Below, one piece after another: positions 55,166-64,000 of a stretch of DNA of 64,000 nt; within the stretch, counting starts at the first letter, position 1; each line of letters begins with the position of its first letter. Position numbers and translations under genes: made by a program. The notes beneath the pieces are model-generated. The model saw only the letters and a list, made by a program, of their open reading frames with translations. It was not told the DNA's origin and ran no database searches. Source of the stretch: Bacteroidales bacterium (GTDB lineage Bacteria; Bacteroidota; Bacteroidia; Bacteroidales; GWA2-32-17); the NCBI GenBank assembly GCA_026416095.1, contig JAOAFV010000021.1, positions 1 to 64,000 of the forward strand, written 5' to 3'.

Positions 55166-57574
55166 CTAAAAATTAAAACTTATTCCAAATTGGAAATTGC
55201 GAGGGTTACCAGGAGTAAAGCAAATTTCGGTAATAGGAGTAGTTTCATGTTTTAATTTTGTTTCGGTTGCAAATTGAGCTTCGTTCCAATCCACGTTAAA
55301 TATATTTTCAACAAATGCAAACAGCTGAAATTGTTTAAATTTGTATGAGATACCAGAATTAAAAATCAGGTGCCCTGGTGCAACTATTGAAAAATCTTCG
55401 TTTCCAGGTCTATCACTTACATACCGATATTGTAAGTCAAAAGTAATGTTTTTAAAATTTATTAAGCTAATTCCTCCTGTAGATACAATTCTTGGCGATA
55501 GAGGTACAAAATCGTTACCTTTACTTGCTCCTATAATTCTGGCATTTGAAAAATTAAAATCAATATTTGTCCAGATCCATTTGTATATTTTCCATCGTAA
55601 TTCAAGATCAACACCTATTCTTTTAGTAGGATCGTTTAATTCAGTGAATCCACCATCACCAGCGTATACAAATTCCTTTTCAAGAAATAAATACCAAAAG
55701 CTACTACTAAGTAAAACTTTATTTTTAATATTTGTTCTTAATCCAAGTTCACTTCCAATGCATCGGGGTATAGTTGTAACATTTTTTTGCTGAGGATCAT
55801 AATTTTTACTAATTAAAATTGAATCGATTGCTTCTTCAGAATAATTATGACTTTGATAATATTTTACTATTTCATTAATAGCTTTGCTTATAATAATACA
55901 TCTGGCATCGTTAGAATGAAAACTTGTTCCTGCATTAAAAAATAAATCTAAATGTTTTAACGGACTAAAAATTATATTAAATTTAGGCGATGCAATTACT
56001 TTATGTTCAAAACCAGAGGCATGCGGAAGTTTCATGTACACTGAATCATTTATTGGCTTATTATCAACATTAAAAGTAAAGTAATCGGCTCTTAAACCTG
56101 CATTTATTTTAAACTTTTCTGAAAAAATAAAATCTTCTGAGGCAAACAAATAAAAATTTCGCTGGTAAACAATGTCGTCGGCAAAAGCATTTTTAAACAC
56201 TCTATTAGGACTATGATATAAGGCTACATTAATATTATCTGCTCTAAATCCTCCGCCAAAGGAGGTTTTTAAAATAGAATTAATAAGTTCTTTATAAAAG
56301 GAATATTTTACATTCAATCCATAAATATCTCTGTTATCTTTTTGTTCAATCATATCGCCATCATCAGGATCAAATAAAAAGAAAGTGAAATTTGAGAATA
56401 GCTTAAAATTATACTTACTAAAATAACTTTGTACTACAAATGTATTTTGGTCGGTACCCTTTAATGTATATTCTACATTTACATTTTGACGGCCAGTCGT
56501 TCCTCCTTCAAGTGGATCAATTGCTCCGAATCTGCTAATAATACCTTGTTCAACAGCTCTTGTTGGTATTTGGCCAGAAGCATCCCAACAACTTGTATAA
56601 GAGCTAAACGAAAGGGAAATCTTACTTTTAGCCGACAAAAGGTTAAAATATTTTGCAAAAATATTTAAACGCTTAAAATTTTGAGGGTTAATAAAAGGCC
56701 CATCAGTAGTATAATATTGACCAGCAAAATATGCATTTTGTTGTGCTCCTCCATCTTTTATTTGATATAACAAGGTTGTTTTGTATGTATTAAATTCGCC
56801 TACTTCAAATCTAATAAAATTATTGTCAATTATATCTTTAGTTTTAAAGACTACTGTAGCAGCTGTTGAAAAGTCGCCGAATTCGGCAAAATAAGGGCCC
56901 TTATAAACTTCTATATCATCGATTGTTTCGGCTATTAAAAAATGAGTATCGGCATATCCTTGGCCATGAGCATGAGTAACCATGTTGACAGGTATTCCAT
57001 CGGCTAAAATATTAATATCTGTGCCATGATCGCAGTCGAAACCACGAATAAGAATTTGTTCAGCTTTTCCACCTCCTTGATGTTGTGTTATTATTAAACC
57101 TGGTACACGCTGTAATAAATCTTGAGTACTTCGATTTTGTTTTACTTCTAAATCTACCAATCTTATTTCTTTCGAAGAGGCTGCCGACTTTGGCCTTTCT
57201 GAGTATATTAACACTTCTTTCATTTCCAAAGTAGTGGGTTTTAATTTTATTGTTATAAATGTTGGTTCTTCAGCTTTAACTGAAACTTTTTCTGTATATG
57301 GTTCATACCCTAAATGCAATACTTGAATCTCATAATCTCCTTTTTTTAAATTTTTTAACTTAAACATACCATTTATGTCTGTTGTAGTACCTATTATAGT
57401 TCCTTTAACAATAACATTTGCAAGTGGAATTACCTCATTACTTTCACTATCCCTTACTGTACCAATAATAACACCATTTTCATAATTCTGACCTAATATT
57501 TTAAAGAATAAAACATTAAAGATTGCTACACAAAACGCCATCTGTAATAACCTATAAATCCCTTTTGTTTTCAT
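55166..57574 (-). CDS. TonB-dependent receptor with a His-rich plug, probable nickel importer
   Basis: About 802 residues. A signal peptide is followed by a CarboxypepD-regulatory-like domain at ~30-110 (GTVRDSESNEVIPLANVIVKGT, DINGMFKLKNLKKGDYEIQV). The plug (~130-240) contains DLLQRVPGLIITQHQGGG and a stretch dense in His and Asp (GFDCDHGTDINILADGIPV, MVTHAHGQGYADTHF). A 22-stranded-type barrel follows, ending in FQFGISFNF with the terminal Phe. Position between nikR and a NicO permease points to nickel. The start MKTKGIYRLL gives the signal peptide; a longer frame upstream does not. Confidence 0.88.
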   Translation of the reverse strand: MKTKGIYRLLQMAFCVAIFNVLFFKILGQNYENGVIIGTVRDSESNEVIPLANVIVKGTIIGTTTDINGMFKLKNLKKGDYEIQVLHLGYEPYTEKVSVKAEEPTFITIKLKPTTLEMKEVLIYSERPKSAASSKEIRLVDLEVKQNRSTQDLLQRVPGLIITQHQGGGKAEQILIRGFDCDHGTDINILADGIPVNMVTHAHGQGYADTHFLIAETIDDIEVYKGPYFAEFGDFSTAATVVFKTKDIIDNNFIRFEVGEFNTYKTTLLYQIKDGGAQQNAYFAGQYYTTDGPFINPQNFKRLNIFAKYFNLLSAKSKISLSFSSYTSCWDASGQIPTRAVEQGIISRFGAIDPLEGGTTGRQNVNVEYTLKGTDQNTFVVQSYFSKYNFKLFSNFTFFLFDPDDGDMIEQKDNRDIYGLNVKYSFYKELINSILKTSFGGGFRADNINVALYHSPNRVFKNAFADDIVYQRNFYLFASEDFIFSEKFKINAGLRADYFTFNVDNKPINDSVYMKLPHASGFEHKVIASPKFNIIFSPLKHLDLFFNAGTSFHSNDARCIIISKAINEIVKYYQSHNYSEEAIDSILISKNYDPQQKNVTTIPRCIGSELGLRTNIKNKVLLSSSFWYLFLEKEFVYAGDGGFTELNDPTKRIGVDLELRWKIYKWIWTNIDFNFSNARIIGASKGNDFVPLSPRIVSTGGISLINFKNITFDLQYRYVSDRPGNEDFSIVAPGHLIFNSGISYKFKQFQLFAFVENIFNVDWNEAQFATETKLKHETTPITEICFTPGNPRNFQFGISFNF

Positions 57575-57669
57575 AGTTTTATTTTTTATCACATTTACTT
57601 CGGTCTTTATATGATTTATGAAATATAACAAAACATATTCACCAATATTTTTAACCTGCAACATAAATA

Positions 57670-57696
57670 GTGTTATGATATTTAAATAAGGTGTTA
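57670..57696 (-). promoter_or_regulatory. Candidate operator between nikR and the TonB receptor gene
   Basis: Two copies of TAACAC on the minus strand (57670-57675 and 57691-57696) are spaced exactly 21 bp, two helical turns. They flank the palindrome TATTTAAATA. The element lies in the 140-bp leader region before the receptor gene. It does not match the E. coli GTATGA-N16-TCATAC operator, so NikR binding is only a suggestion. Confidence 0.3.
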
Positions 57697-57714
57697 CCAT
57701 AAAAATAAAAAAAA

Positions 57715-58116
57715 CTAACTTATATCAGTAAAAACGAGCTTTCCATGTAAAATACCTTTAATGTTCAAAATATTTTTTGATAGATTAATTAAATCTATTG
57801 CCTTACCTTTTAAAGCGATAATTTCGAGGCATAAATTATGAGAAATATGTATATGTTGAGTAGCCAAGATTATTTTATTATAATCGTGCTGAATATTAAG
57901 TAATTTATTAACTAAAAGTCGTTTATGATGATCGTAAACTATAACCATTGCTCCAGCCACTGTTTTATTTTCATTTACTTTTTCTTCAACAAGATAATCT
58001 TTTATTAGTTTTCGTAATGCCTGAGACCTGTTAGGAAAGTTATTTTTCTTTACATAAGCATCTAATTCCTTTAAAATATCATCTTCCAGTGATACACCAA
58101 AGCGCTTAAGCTTCAC
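57715..58116 (-). CDS. nikR: Nickel-responsive regulator NikR
   Basis: A 133-residue protein. The N-terminal ribbon-helix-helix is KRFGVSLEDDILKELDAYVKKNNFPNRSQALRKLI. The C-terminal ACT-like domain has the four nickel ligands His77, His88, His90 and Cys96 (HDYNKII, QHIHISHNLC), one residue offset from E. coli NikR. When nickel is bound the tetramer should repress nickel uptake genes, here probably the TonB receptor and permease just downstream. It uses a GTG start, supported by a -7 element upstream and by homologous N-termini. Confidence 0.94.
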   Translation of the reverse strand: MKLKRFGVSLEDDILKELDAYVKKNNFPNRSQALRKLIKDYLVEEKVNENKTVAGAMVIVYDHHKRLLVNKLLNIQHDYNKIILATQHIHISHNLCLEIIALKGKAIDLINLSKNILNIKGILHGKLVFTDIS

Positions 58117-58144
58117 TATGTCACGAATTTATAAAAAGTTGGCA

Positions 58145-58152
58145 CAAAATTA
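58145..58152 (-). promoter_or_regulatory. -7 promoter element for nikR
   Basis: The minus strand reads TAATTTTG, an exact TAnnTTTG match, about 28 bases before the GTG of nikR. It suggests that nikR and the uptake genes can be transcribed separately from the hyp genes. Confidence 0.45.
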
Positions 58153-58177
58153 AATATGTTTTTAATAACAAAAAAAA

Positions 58178-58966
58178 TTATTTTATGTTTTTTAACCAAT
58201 TAAACCAATTTTCTAAGCCTTCGCCAGTTTTTACTGAAACTTCAAAGAATGTTAAATGATGATTAATTCTTAAAGCATACTCTTTTGCTTTATCAATCGA
58301 AAATTCGACATATGGTAATAAATCAATTTTATTTATTATGCAAATATCGGATGATCGAAATATTGTTGGATACTTTATAGGTTTATCATCACCTTCTGTA
58401 ACACTGTATATCAAAATTCTATATTTTTCTCCTAAATCGAATAAAGAAGGACAAACAAGGTTACCTACGTTTTCTATAAACAGAAATGAATTGTCTGTAA
58501 TATTAAGTTTTTTAATAGCATTGTTTATCATAGTACTATCGAGATGACAACCATTACCTGTGTTAACCTGAATAACTGGAACATCAGTAGCTTTTATTTT
58601 ATTTGCATCGTTTAAAGATTCTTGATCCCCCTCAATAACAAAAATATTTTTTTGAGTTTTTAAAGCATTAATAGTTCTAATAAGTAAACTTGTTTTACCT
58701 GCACCTGGTGCACTAACAAAATTTAAGGTTATGATGTTTTTTGCCTCAAAGTACCCACGATTTCTTTCGGCTATTAGTTTGTTCTTGTTTAATATATCTT
58801 CTTGTATTTCAATTGACCTGTGAGAATGTTCATGGTTATGATGATCATTCTTATAGCTATCTACATGAGTATTATCATGTAAATTTAAGTGCTTTTCATT
58901 ATCCGAATCTAAAATTTGATATTTTACTTGGTTATTGCTTTCTCCGCAACCACATGTATTGCACAT
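58178..58966 (-). CDS. hypB: Hydrogenase nickel incorporation GTPase HypB
   Basis: About 262 residues. The N-terminal MCNTCGCGE is the high-affinity nickel motif. A His-rich linker follows (HDNTHVDSYKNDHHNHEHSH), then the SIMIBI GTPase domain with P-loop VSAPGAGKTSLL, the metal-site loop NTGNGCHLD, LFIENVGNLVCP and NKIDLLPY. It hands nickel, with HypA, to the hydrogenase large subunit. The start at the second Met gives the conserved MCxxCGC beginning. It lies 159 bases downstream of hypA. Confidence 0.96.
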   Translation of the reverse strand: MCNTCGCGESNNQVKYQILDSDNEKHLNLHDNTHVDSYKNDHHNHEHSHRSIEIQEDILNKNKLIAERNRGYFEAKNIITLNFVSAPGAGKTSLLIRTINALKTQKNIFVIEGDQESLNDANKIKATDVPVIQVNTGNGCHLDSTMINNAIKKLNITDNSFLFIENVGNLVCPSLFDLGEKYRILIYSVTEGDDKPIKYPTIFRSSDICIINKIDLLPYVEFSIDKAKEYALRINHHLTFFEVSVKTGEGLENWFNWLKNIK

Positions 58967-59125
58967 AAGCTTAATTTTTTTAGCAAAATAATTCAAAATG
59001 TTTAATTAATTCAAAATTTTTTGTTATGTTTTTTATTAATGCCACTTCATGTGCTAAGAATGCTTAATAAAAGGACATTTTATTTTTATTGTATAAAAAA
59101 AATGAATTTATAATAACAAATTGCA

Positions 59126-59467
59126 TTAATCAACGACTATTGCCAGAACTTTTAATTCATTTCCTTGTAAAACTGTAAAATCGAAACTTTTACATAGAGT
59201 ACACTGAGATAGTAAGTTTTCTATTTCAAATTCATGGCTACATTTATTACATTTAGCTTTAGCCGGAATTTTTTTAATTTTTAGAGTGGTATTTTCAAAC
59301 AAATTATTACGTTCAATACATTGCATAGCAAACTCAAGAGCTTCTATGCTTACATCGCTTAATTGACCTATTTCGACTTCGATTTCGTGTACTTTAACTG
59401 CATTGTATTTTTTTGCGTAATTTTCGGCAATTTCTAAGATATTTTGTAATATGTAAGCTTCATGCAT
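59126..59467 (-). CDS. hypA: Hydrogenase nickel metallochaperone HypA
   Basis: A 113-residue protein. The nickel-binding N-terminus MHEAYIL has His2, and the zinc site has Cys73, Cys76, Cys89 and Cys92 (CNKC, CTLC). It binds nickel and docks with HypB and the hydrogenase precursor. It starts 12 bases after hypE. Confidence 0.97.
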   Translation of the reverse strand: MHEAYILQNILEIAENYAKKYNAVKVHEIEVEIGQLSDVSIEALEFAMQCIERNNLFENTTLKIKKIPAKAKCNKCSHEFEIENLLSQCTLCKSFDFTVLQGNELKVLAIVVD

Positions 59468-59479
59468 AAATAAAAAGAA

Positions 59480-60502
59480 TTAGCATATTCTTGGTATTTG
59501 TTCGCCTGAAAGCATATTAATAATTCTTTTTCCACCTACTTTAGTATTTAAAACAACATTACCTTTTTGGTATTGATTTACTTTTACAATTTCGCCGATT
59601 ACGGCAGCTTGTTTACCATATTGGTTTCTGTGCATAATTTCAAGTACTTTTTCAGTATGGTTTTTATCGCAAACTATAACTATCTTCCCCTCATTAGCGA
59701 TATAAAGAGGATCGAAACCAAAAACTTCGCACATAGCGGCCACATTTTCACTAATTGGTATAAGCGATTCATCTACAATAATATTTACCTTGCATTTAAG
59801 TGCTATTTCGCATAGAACCGTTGCTAAACCTCCTCGTGTAGCATCACGCATAAACTTAATATTGCAATCACTTTCTAAGATTTCTCTTATCAAATGATTA
59901 AGAGATGCACAATCTGAAGTAATTTCTGATTTAAAGTTTTGAAAATTCCTTGCTAAAATAATTGCCATGCCATGTTCAGCAATAGGGCCATTTATAATAA
60001 TTTTATCACCGCAGCCAATATTTATGCCTGAGCTTATATGATTAAATTTTTTTTCTAATATTCCAATACCGGTAGTAGTAATAAAAACCTTATCGCAATG
60101 ACCTTTTTCTACTACTTTAGTATCGCCTGCAACAATTAAAACACCAGCATACCGTGCCTCTTCGGCCATTGAAGATACAATTTCTTCAAGATCGGCCAGA
60201 GGTAAACCTTCTTCTAATATAAAAGAAGCACTAATATATTTAGGTATAGCTCCCGCAACAGCAAGGTCGTTAATTGTACCGCAAACCGCCAATTTCCCAA
60301 TATTACCTCCAGGAAAAAAAATTGGAGTTATTACAAACGAATCGGTAGTAAAAGCTATATTATTTGTTTCTAGGTTAATTATAGCAGAATCTGATTGAAG
60401 AGCCAATAGGGGGTTGTAAAAATATTTTACAAACAACTCGTTAATAAGTTGATGAGATAATTTTCCACCGCTACCGTGCTCAAGTAATATTTTTTTACTC
60501 AT
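59480..60502 (-). CDS. hypE: Hydrogenase maturation protein HypE
   Basis: A 340-residue PurM/ThiL-fold protein. Motifs include LEHGSGGKLSHQLI, TTDSFVITPIFFPGGNIGKLAV, GDTKVVEKGHCDK and DATRGGLATVL. It ends in PRIC, the C-terminal cysteine that accepts carbamoyl from HypF and is dehydrated to the thiocyanate used as the CN ligand. The frame overlaps hypD by 8 bases. Confidence 0.97.
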   Translation of the reverse strand: MSKKILLEHGSGGKLSHQLINELFVKYFYNPLLALQSDSAIINLETNNIAFTTDSFVITPIFFPGGNIGKLAVCGTINDLAVAGAIPKYISASFILEEGLPLADLEEIVSSMAEEARYAGVLIVAGDTKVVEKGHCDKVFITTTGIGILEKKFNHISSGINIGCGDKIIINGPIAEHGMAIILARNFQNFKSEITSDCASLNHLIREILESDCNIKFMRDATRGGLATVLCEIALKCKVNIIVDESLIPISENVAAMCEVFGFDPLYIANEGKIVIVCDKNHTEKVLEIMHRNQYGKQAAVIGEIVKVNQYQKGNVVLNTKVGGKRIINMLSGEQIPRIC

Positions 60503-61580
60503 ATTTATTTAATCTGTAATATATGTTACAAGCTCCTTCGTGCGACACCATGCAAGCACCTACGGGGTTATCGGGAGTACAAGTTTTAGCAAAAAGCTTA
60601 CAATCGTTTGGAGTTTTTAAGCCTTTAAGAATTTGCCCGCAAATACATGCTGGGTCTTCATCGACTTCTTCAACCATAATATTGAACACTTTTTCAGCAT
60701 CAAAGCAAGAGTATTCATCATTTAAGCGCAAACCACTGTTTGGAATAACACCAAGTCCACGCCACCAATCGTCTCTCAAAGTAAAAACTTTACACATAAG
60801 TTCCTTAGCTTTCATGTTTCCTTCTGGTTTTACAGCTCTTCGATACTGGATTTCAACTTTAAAATCATTATTTATAATTTGCTGAATTAACATATAAATA
60901 GATTGCAGCATATCTAAAGGTTCAAAGCCCGAAATGACACAACCAACTCTGTACTTTTTTACCAAATTTTCGTATATATAGGATCCAGTTATGGTACTTA
61001 CATGGCCCGGAGCAATATATCCATTTATTTTTATGCCTTCGTCGATTAAAGCAGCCATTGCTGGTGGCATAATTTTGTGTGAGCTTAGAATAAAAAAATT
61101 TCTCAATTTTTTTTGAGTAGCTGTTAAAATTGCAGCGGCTGTAGAAGGTGCTGTTGTTTCGAAACCAATAGCTAGAAATATTATTTGTTTCGATGGATTA
61201 AGTTCAGCAATGTTTATTGCATCGGTTATTGAATATACTATTCTAACATCGTTACCTTTACTACGTTCGTAATAAAGAGAAGAAAAAGAACCTGGTACTT
61301 TTATTAAATCGCCAAATAGAGTAATTATGGTGTTTGGAAGGTTGGATAGTTTTATTGCATAATCAATAAATTTTTTGCTTGTTACACAAACTGGGCATCC
61401 AGGTCCAGAAATTAAGCGAATGTTAGATGGCAACAAAGAAGGTAAACCAAACTTTTGAGAACTCCAAGTATGCCCTCCACAAACTTCCATTAAAGTAATT
61501 TCTTGATTGGTTAAATTAGATATTTTATTAGCGAGTTTTTGTATAAGTTCTTTATTTCTGTATTCGTCGATGTATTTCAT
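60495..61580 (-). CDS. hypD: Hydrogenase maturation protein HypD
   Basis: A 361-residue protein. Conserved motifs are LMEVCGGHTW (redox Cys), SGPGCPVCVTSKKFID, IGFETTAPSTAA, PGHVSTITG and VISGFEPLDML. The C-terminal cysteines that bind the [4Fe-4S] cluster lie in CICGQILKGLKTPNDC and CTPDNPVGACMVSHEGAC. With HypC it is the scaffold on which Fe(CN)2CO is assembled. It overlaps hypE and follows hypC by 11 bases. Confidence 0.97.
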   Translation of the reverse strand: MKYIDEYRNKELIQKLANKISNLTNQEITLMEVCGGHTWSSQKFGLPSLLPSNIRLISGPGCPVCVTSKKFIDYAIKLSNLPNTIITLFGDLIKVPGSFSSLYYERSKGNDVRIVYSITDAINIAELNPSKQIIFLAIGFETTAPSTAAAILTATQKKLRNFFILSSHKIMPPAMAALIDEGIKINGYIAPGHVSTITGSYIYENLVKKYRVGCVISGFEPLDMLQSIYMLIQQIINNDFKVEIQYRRAVKPEGNMKAKELMCKVFTLRDDWWRGLGVIPNSGLRLNDEYSCFDAEKVFNIMVEEVDEDPACICGQILKGLKTPNDCKLFAKTCTPDNPVGACMVSHEGACNIYYRLNKYE

Positions 61581-61591
61581 AAATTTATAAC

Positions 61592-61834
61592 TTAGCTTTT
61601 GTTATTTATTGATGTATCATCTAGTTCGCAAATTTGTTTAAGTAATTCGAATGTTTCGTATGCTTCGTCTTCATTAAGTTTTTGAATAACAAAACCTGCA
61701 TGCAACAAAACATAATCGCCAACCTTCACATCATCTACAAGTTGAAGCGATGCTTCATATAAGTTCCCTCCTATCGAAACAACAGCTTTATCGTTTTCTA
61801 TTGAAACCACTTTACATGGTATACTTAAGCACAT
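61592..61834 (-). CDS. hypC: Hydrogenase assembly chaperone HypC
   Basis: An 80-residue protein beginning MCLSIPCKV, with the essential Cys2 and the OB-fold pattern (GDYVLLHAGFVIQKLNEDEA). It carries the iron centre with HypD and delivers it to the hydrogenase large subunit. Confidence 0.97.
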   Translation of the reverse strand: MCLSIPCKVVSIENDKAVVSIGGNLYEASLQLVDDVKVGDYVLLHAGFVIQKLNEDEAYETFELLKQICELDDTSINNKS

Positions 61835-61893
61835 ACGAACAAAAATATTTTTTTAAAATTATTATTCTTTTTAAAAAAAAAGTAAAAAGTTAG

Positions 61894-64000
61894 TCATAAA
61901 TTTTTATTTACTGCTCCAAATACTAATTGTCCTAATGCAATACCTCCATCGTTCGAAGGAACTTTTTTATGAGAGTAAACGTCGAATTCATAACTAGAAA
62001 GAATACTCTCTACTTTTTCTAGTAAATATTTATTTTGAAACGAACCGCCAGACAAAACAACTTTATTGATGTTATATTTTTCACGTAAAATTTTAACAAT
62101 AGAAATAATTATGTTAATCACCGTATTATGGAATTTTGTTGAAATTATGCTAGAAGGAACGTTATTTTTTAAGTCGACAATGATTTCATAAAAAGTATTT
62201 TTAAAACTAACTAAGTTGTCGTAAATATTATAGGAATAAGCTTCAGTAATTGATTCATTTATAATTGATTCTAAGCGCATAGGTGCTTCGGCATGAAATT
62301 TTGCATGAGTACAAAGATTAATTAGAGCAGAAACAGCGTCGAAAAGACGACCTGCACCACAAGTAAGTGGGCAATTAATTCTTTTATCTATCATCGATAT
62401 TATCATATTAAGATGTGTAGGATTAACATTTTTTAAAAACGACAAATTGAATTGCAAAAACTGTTGGTTGAAATATTTATAAAGGTAAGAAACTGCCGAT
62501 CTCCAAGGTTCGTAAGTAACTTTGTCGCCACCAGGTGCAGGAATATACTCAAAATGAAAAGCACGTTTAAACTCTCTAAGGTTGCAAATCATAAATTCAC
62601 TGCCCCAAATATTGTTATCGATACCATATCCAGTTCCATCGAAAGCTACTCCAATAACATTTTCATTTAGTTTATGTTCAGCCATACACGCTACTATGTG
62701 CGCATGGTGATGTTGCATTTTTAAATGTTTTATACCACTTTCTTCTGCATAACGAGTAGATAGGTAATCGGGATGCATATCGCTAACAATAATTATTGGT
62801 TTAAAATTAAATAGCTCTTTAAATTTTTCGATAGTAGACAAATAAAATTCATAAGTTTCAATGTTTTTTAAATCTCCAATATGTTGACTAAATATTGCTT
62901 GATTACCTTTGCCTATACAAAAACAATTAGATAATTCTGCTCCAGTTGCTAAAATTCCTTCAACATTAAAATCTAACAATAAAGGCGATGGCACATAACC
63001 TCTTGACCGGCGAATAATTCTTTCTTGGTTATTAATTACTCTTACTACAGAATCGTCGACTCTATTATAGATTTCTCGATTATAAACTAATATAGCATCG
63101 GCGATGCTGGTTAATTTATTTAGTGCCACTTCATTATCTGTTACAATTGGTTCGTCTGAGATATTACCACTTGTAAAAATAATTGCATCGATATTAAAGT
63201 TTTCGAATAATAAATAGTGAAATGGCATATAAGGTAAAATAGCACCAATAGTGTTTAATCCAACATTTACAGAATACGGAAGATCCTTTTTTTGCTTAAG
63301 AATGACAATAGGTTTTCTATATGATTGAAGTGCTAATTTTTCTTTTTCGTTAATAAAAGCATATTTTTCTAATATCTCGATCGAAGGGAACATAACAGCA
63401 AACGGTTTACCTTCTCTTTTTTTCCGTTTCCTTAAGCGCGAAACAGCTTCTTCGTCTAAAGCGTTACATGCTAAAAAAAAGCCTCCATATCCTTTAATAG
63501 CAACAATTTTTTTGTTTTTCAATAAGTTTCTTACGTTATTAATAACTTCGTTAATGTTTTCAAATGTTTTATTATTATAATGCAATGTATAATGCGGCCC
63601 ACAATTACTACAAGCAATTGGTTGTGCATGAAACCTGCGGTTAAAAATATCGGTATATTCCTTAAAGCAATCATCACACATTTTAAAAACGTTCATTGTA
63701 GTATTAATTCTATCATATGGAATTTTTTTTATTATAGTAAATCGCGGGCCACAGTTTGTACAATTTACAAATGGATAATTAATACGATTTATTTGATTTT
63801 TAATGTCGTTCAAGCAATCTTCACAAACAGCAATATCGGGGCTTATTTGTGTTACTTCGTCAGAAACAGTTTTGCTTTTTTTTATTTCAAAATCTGTAAA
63901 TATTTCGCTACTGGTTTCTATAAAGTTAATAGACTCAATATCGGAAACAGGTGGTGCATTTTTTTTTATGTTTTCGATAAATTCAAGTAATTTATTCTCA
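61894..64000 (-). CDS. hypF: Carbamoyltransferase HypF (5' end beyond the window)
   Basis: About 701 visible residues. The frame is open to the last base of the window, so the start and most of the N-terminal acylphosphatase domain (probably ~50-60 residues) are missing. Visible domains are the end of that domain, two zinc-finger repeats (PDIAVCEDC, NCTNCGPRFTI, MCDDCFKEY, ACSNCGPHYTL), a YrdC-like domain (IKGYGGFFLACNA), and the TsaD/HSP70-like carbamoyltransferase (HHHAHIVACMAEH, VAFDGTGYG, LSGGSFQNKYLLEK). It makes the carbamoyl group for CN ligands from carbamoyl phosphate and ATP. It is the first hyp gene in the window. Confidence 0.96.
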   Translation of the reverse strand, partial: ENKLLEFIENIKKNAPPVSDIESINFIETSSEIFTDFEIKKSKTVSDEVTQISPDIAVCEDCLNDIKNQINRINYPFVNCTNCGPRFTIIKKIPYDRINTTMNVFKMCDDCFKEYTDIFNRRFHAQPIACSNCGPHYTLHYNNKTFENINEVINNVRNLLKNKKIVAIKGYGGFFLACNALDEEAVSRLRKRKKREGKPFAVMFPSIEILEKYAFINEKEKLALQSYRKPIVILKQKKDLPYSVNVGLNTIGAILPYMPFHYLLFENFNIDAIIFTSGNISDEPIVTDNEVALNKLTSIADAILVYNREIYNRVDDSVVRVINNQERIIRRSRGYVPSPLLLDFNVEGILATGAELSNCFCIGKGNQAIFSQHIGDLKNIETYEFYLSTIEKFKELFNFKPIIIVSDMHPDYLSTRYAEESGIKHLKMQHHHAHIVACMAEHKLNENVIGVAFDGTGYGIDNNIWGSEFMICNLREFKRAFHFEYIPAPGGDKVTYEPWRSAVSYLYKYFNQQFLQFNLSFLKNVNPTHLNMIISMIDKRINCPLTCGAGRLFDAVSALINLCTHAKFHAEAPMRLESIINESITEAYSYNIYDNLVSFKNTFYEIIVDLKNNVPSSIISTKFHNTVINIIISIVKILREKYNINKVVLSGGSFQNKYLLEKVESILSSYEFDVYSHKKVPSNDGGIALGQLVFGAVNKNL

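Noticed and set aside
55341-55793. 150-codon plus-strand frame inside the TonB receptor gene
   Set aside because: Antisense to a clearly coding barrel region; no promoter, no recognisable motif, and the composition mirrors the opposite strand.
60523-60885. 120-codon plus-strand frame
   Set aside because: Antisense shadow of hypD; it carries no start signal or domain.
61894-63813. HypF starting at an internal TTG (639 aa)
   Set aside because: The frame stays open to the window end and upstream codons encode conserved HypF sequence (PDIAVCEDC), so the true start is outside the window.
63580-63990. 136-codon plus-strand frame at the window end
   Set aside because: Antisense to hypF zinc-finger and acylphosphatase coding sequence.

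Overview
The window is AT-rich DNA from a member of the Bacteroidota, most likely an anaerobic, hydrogen-metabolising member near the Bacteroidales. The placement rests on several things seen in the sequence. There are two giant secreted proteins with type IX secretion (T9SS) C-terminal domains, one type A and one gliding-type CHU_C/type B. There are TonB receptors with carboxypeptidase-regulatory N-terminal domains, an LptD/amidase/MCE cluster, and a serine-palmitoyltransferase operon. Many genes are preceded by the Bacteroidota -7 promoter element TAnnTTTG, and Shine-Dalgarno sequences are generally absent. No prophage, insertion sequence or CRISPR array was seen.

Layout, left to right. 1-312 is the tail of an Rpn-type nuclease/transposase-like protein. 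551-6701 (minus) carries a lipoprotein, mnmA, a YwqK-repeat protein, a P-type-ATPase-like HAD protein and three surface-glycan genes (initiating sugar transferase, PLP aminotransferase, O-antigen ligase/polymerase). 6775-11915 (minus) holds a YbaN-family protein and a recA-led operon (recA, TPR lipoprotein, S9 peptidase, small envelope protein). 12109-16401 (minus) carries pyrI, pyrB, an M42 peptidase, two doubtful small ORFs and dnaA. 16659-21800 is an envelope cluster: an MCE lipid-transport protein and an amidase, divergent from lptD. 21829-24747 (plus) has a secreted HMA protein, a glycosyltransferase and a flippase. 24808-30917 (minus) contains the [FeFe]-hydrogenase maturase gene hydE, a membrane-tethered receiver protein, two exported proteins of unknown function and an outer-membrane receptor-like protein.

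31060-35473 (plus) is a four-gene overlapping operon that looks like a compact sphingolipid pathway. It encodes serine palmitoyltransferase, a GNAT-like N-acyltransferase, a sphingomyelin-synthase-like PAP2 enzyme, and a DUF4301 protein whose motifs resemble UDP-sugar pyrophosphorylases. I regard this as the most interesting system in the window. 35520-51186 holds the two giant T9SS cargo proteins, an acidic protein, tRNA-Met, gltX and hemW. 51566-54181 (minus) is the rplM-rpsI-rpsB-tsf ribosomal operon, with a strong hairpin before rpsB.

54384-64000 (minus) is a nickel and [NiFe]-hydrogenase maturation locus. In transcription order it holds hypF (cut by the window edge), hypC, hypD, hypE, hypA, hypB, nikR, a His-rich-plug TonB receptor and a NicO-type permease. 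Together these would import nickel across both membranes, sense it, and build the NiFe(CN)2CO centre. The hydrogenase subunits are not in the window. Having hydE and hyp genes together implies that the organism uses both [FeFe] and [NiFe] hydrogenases.
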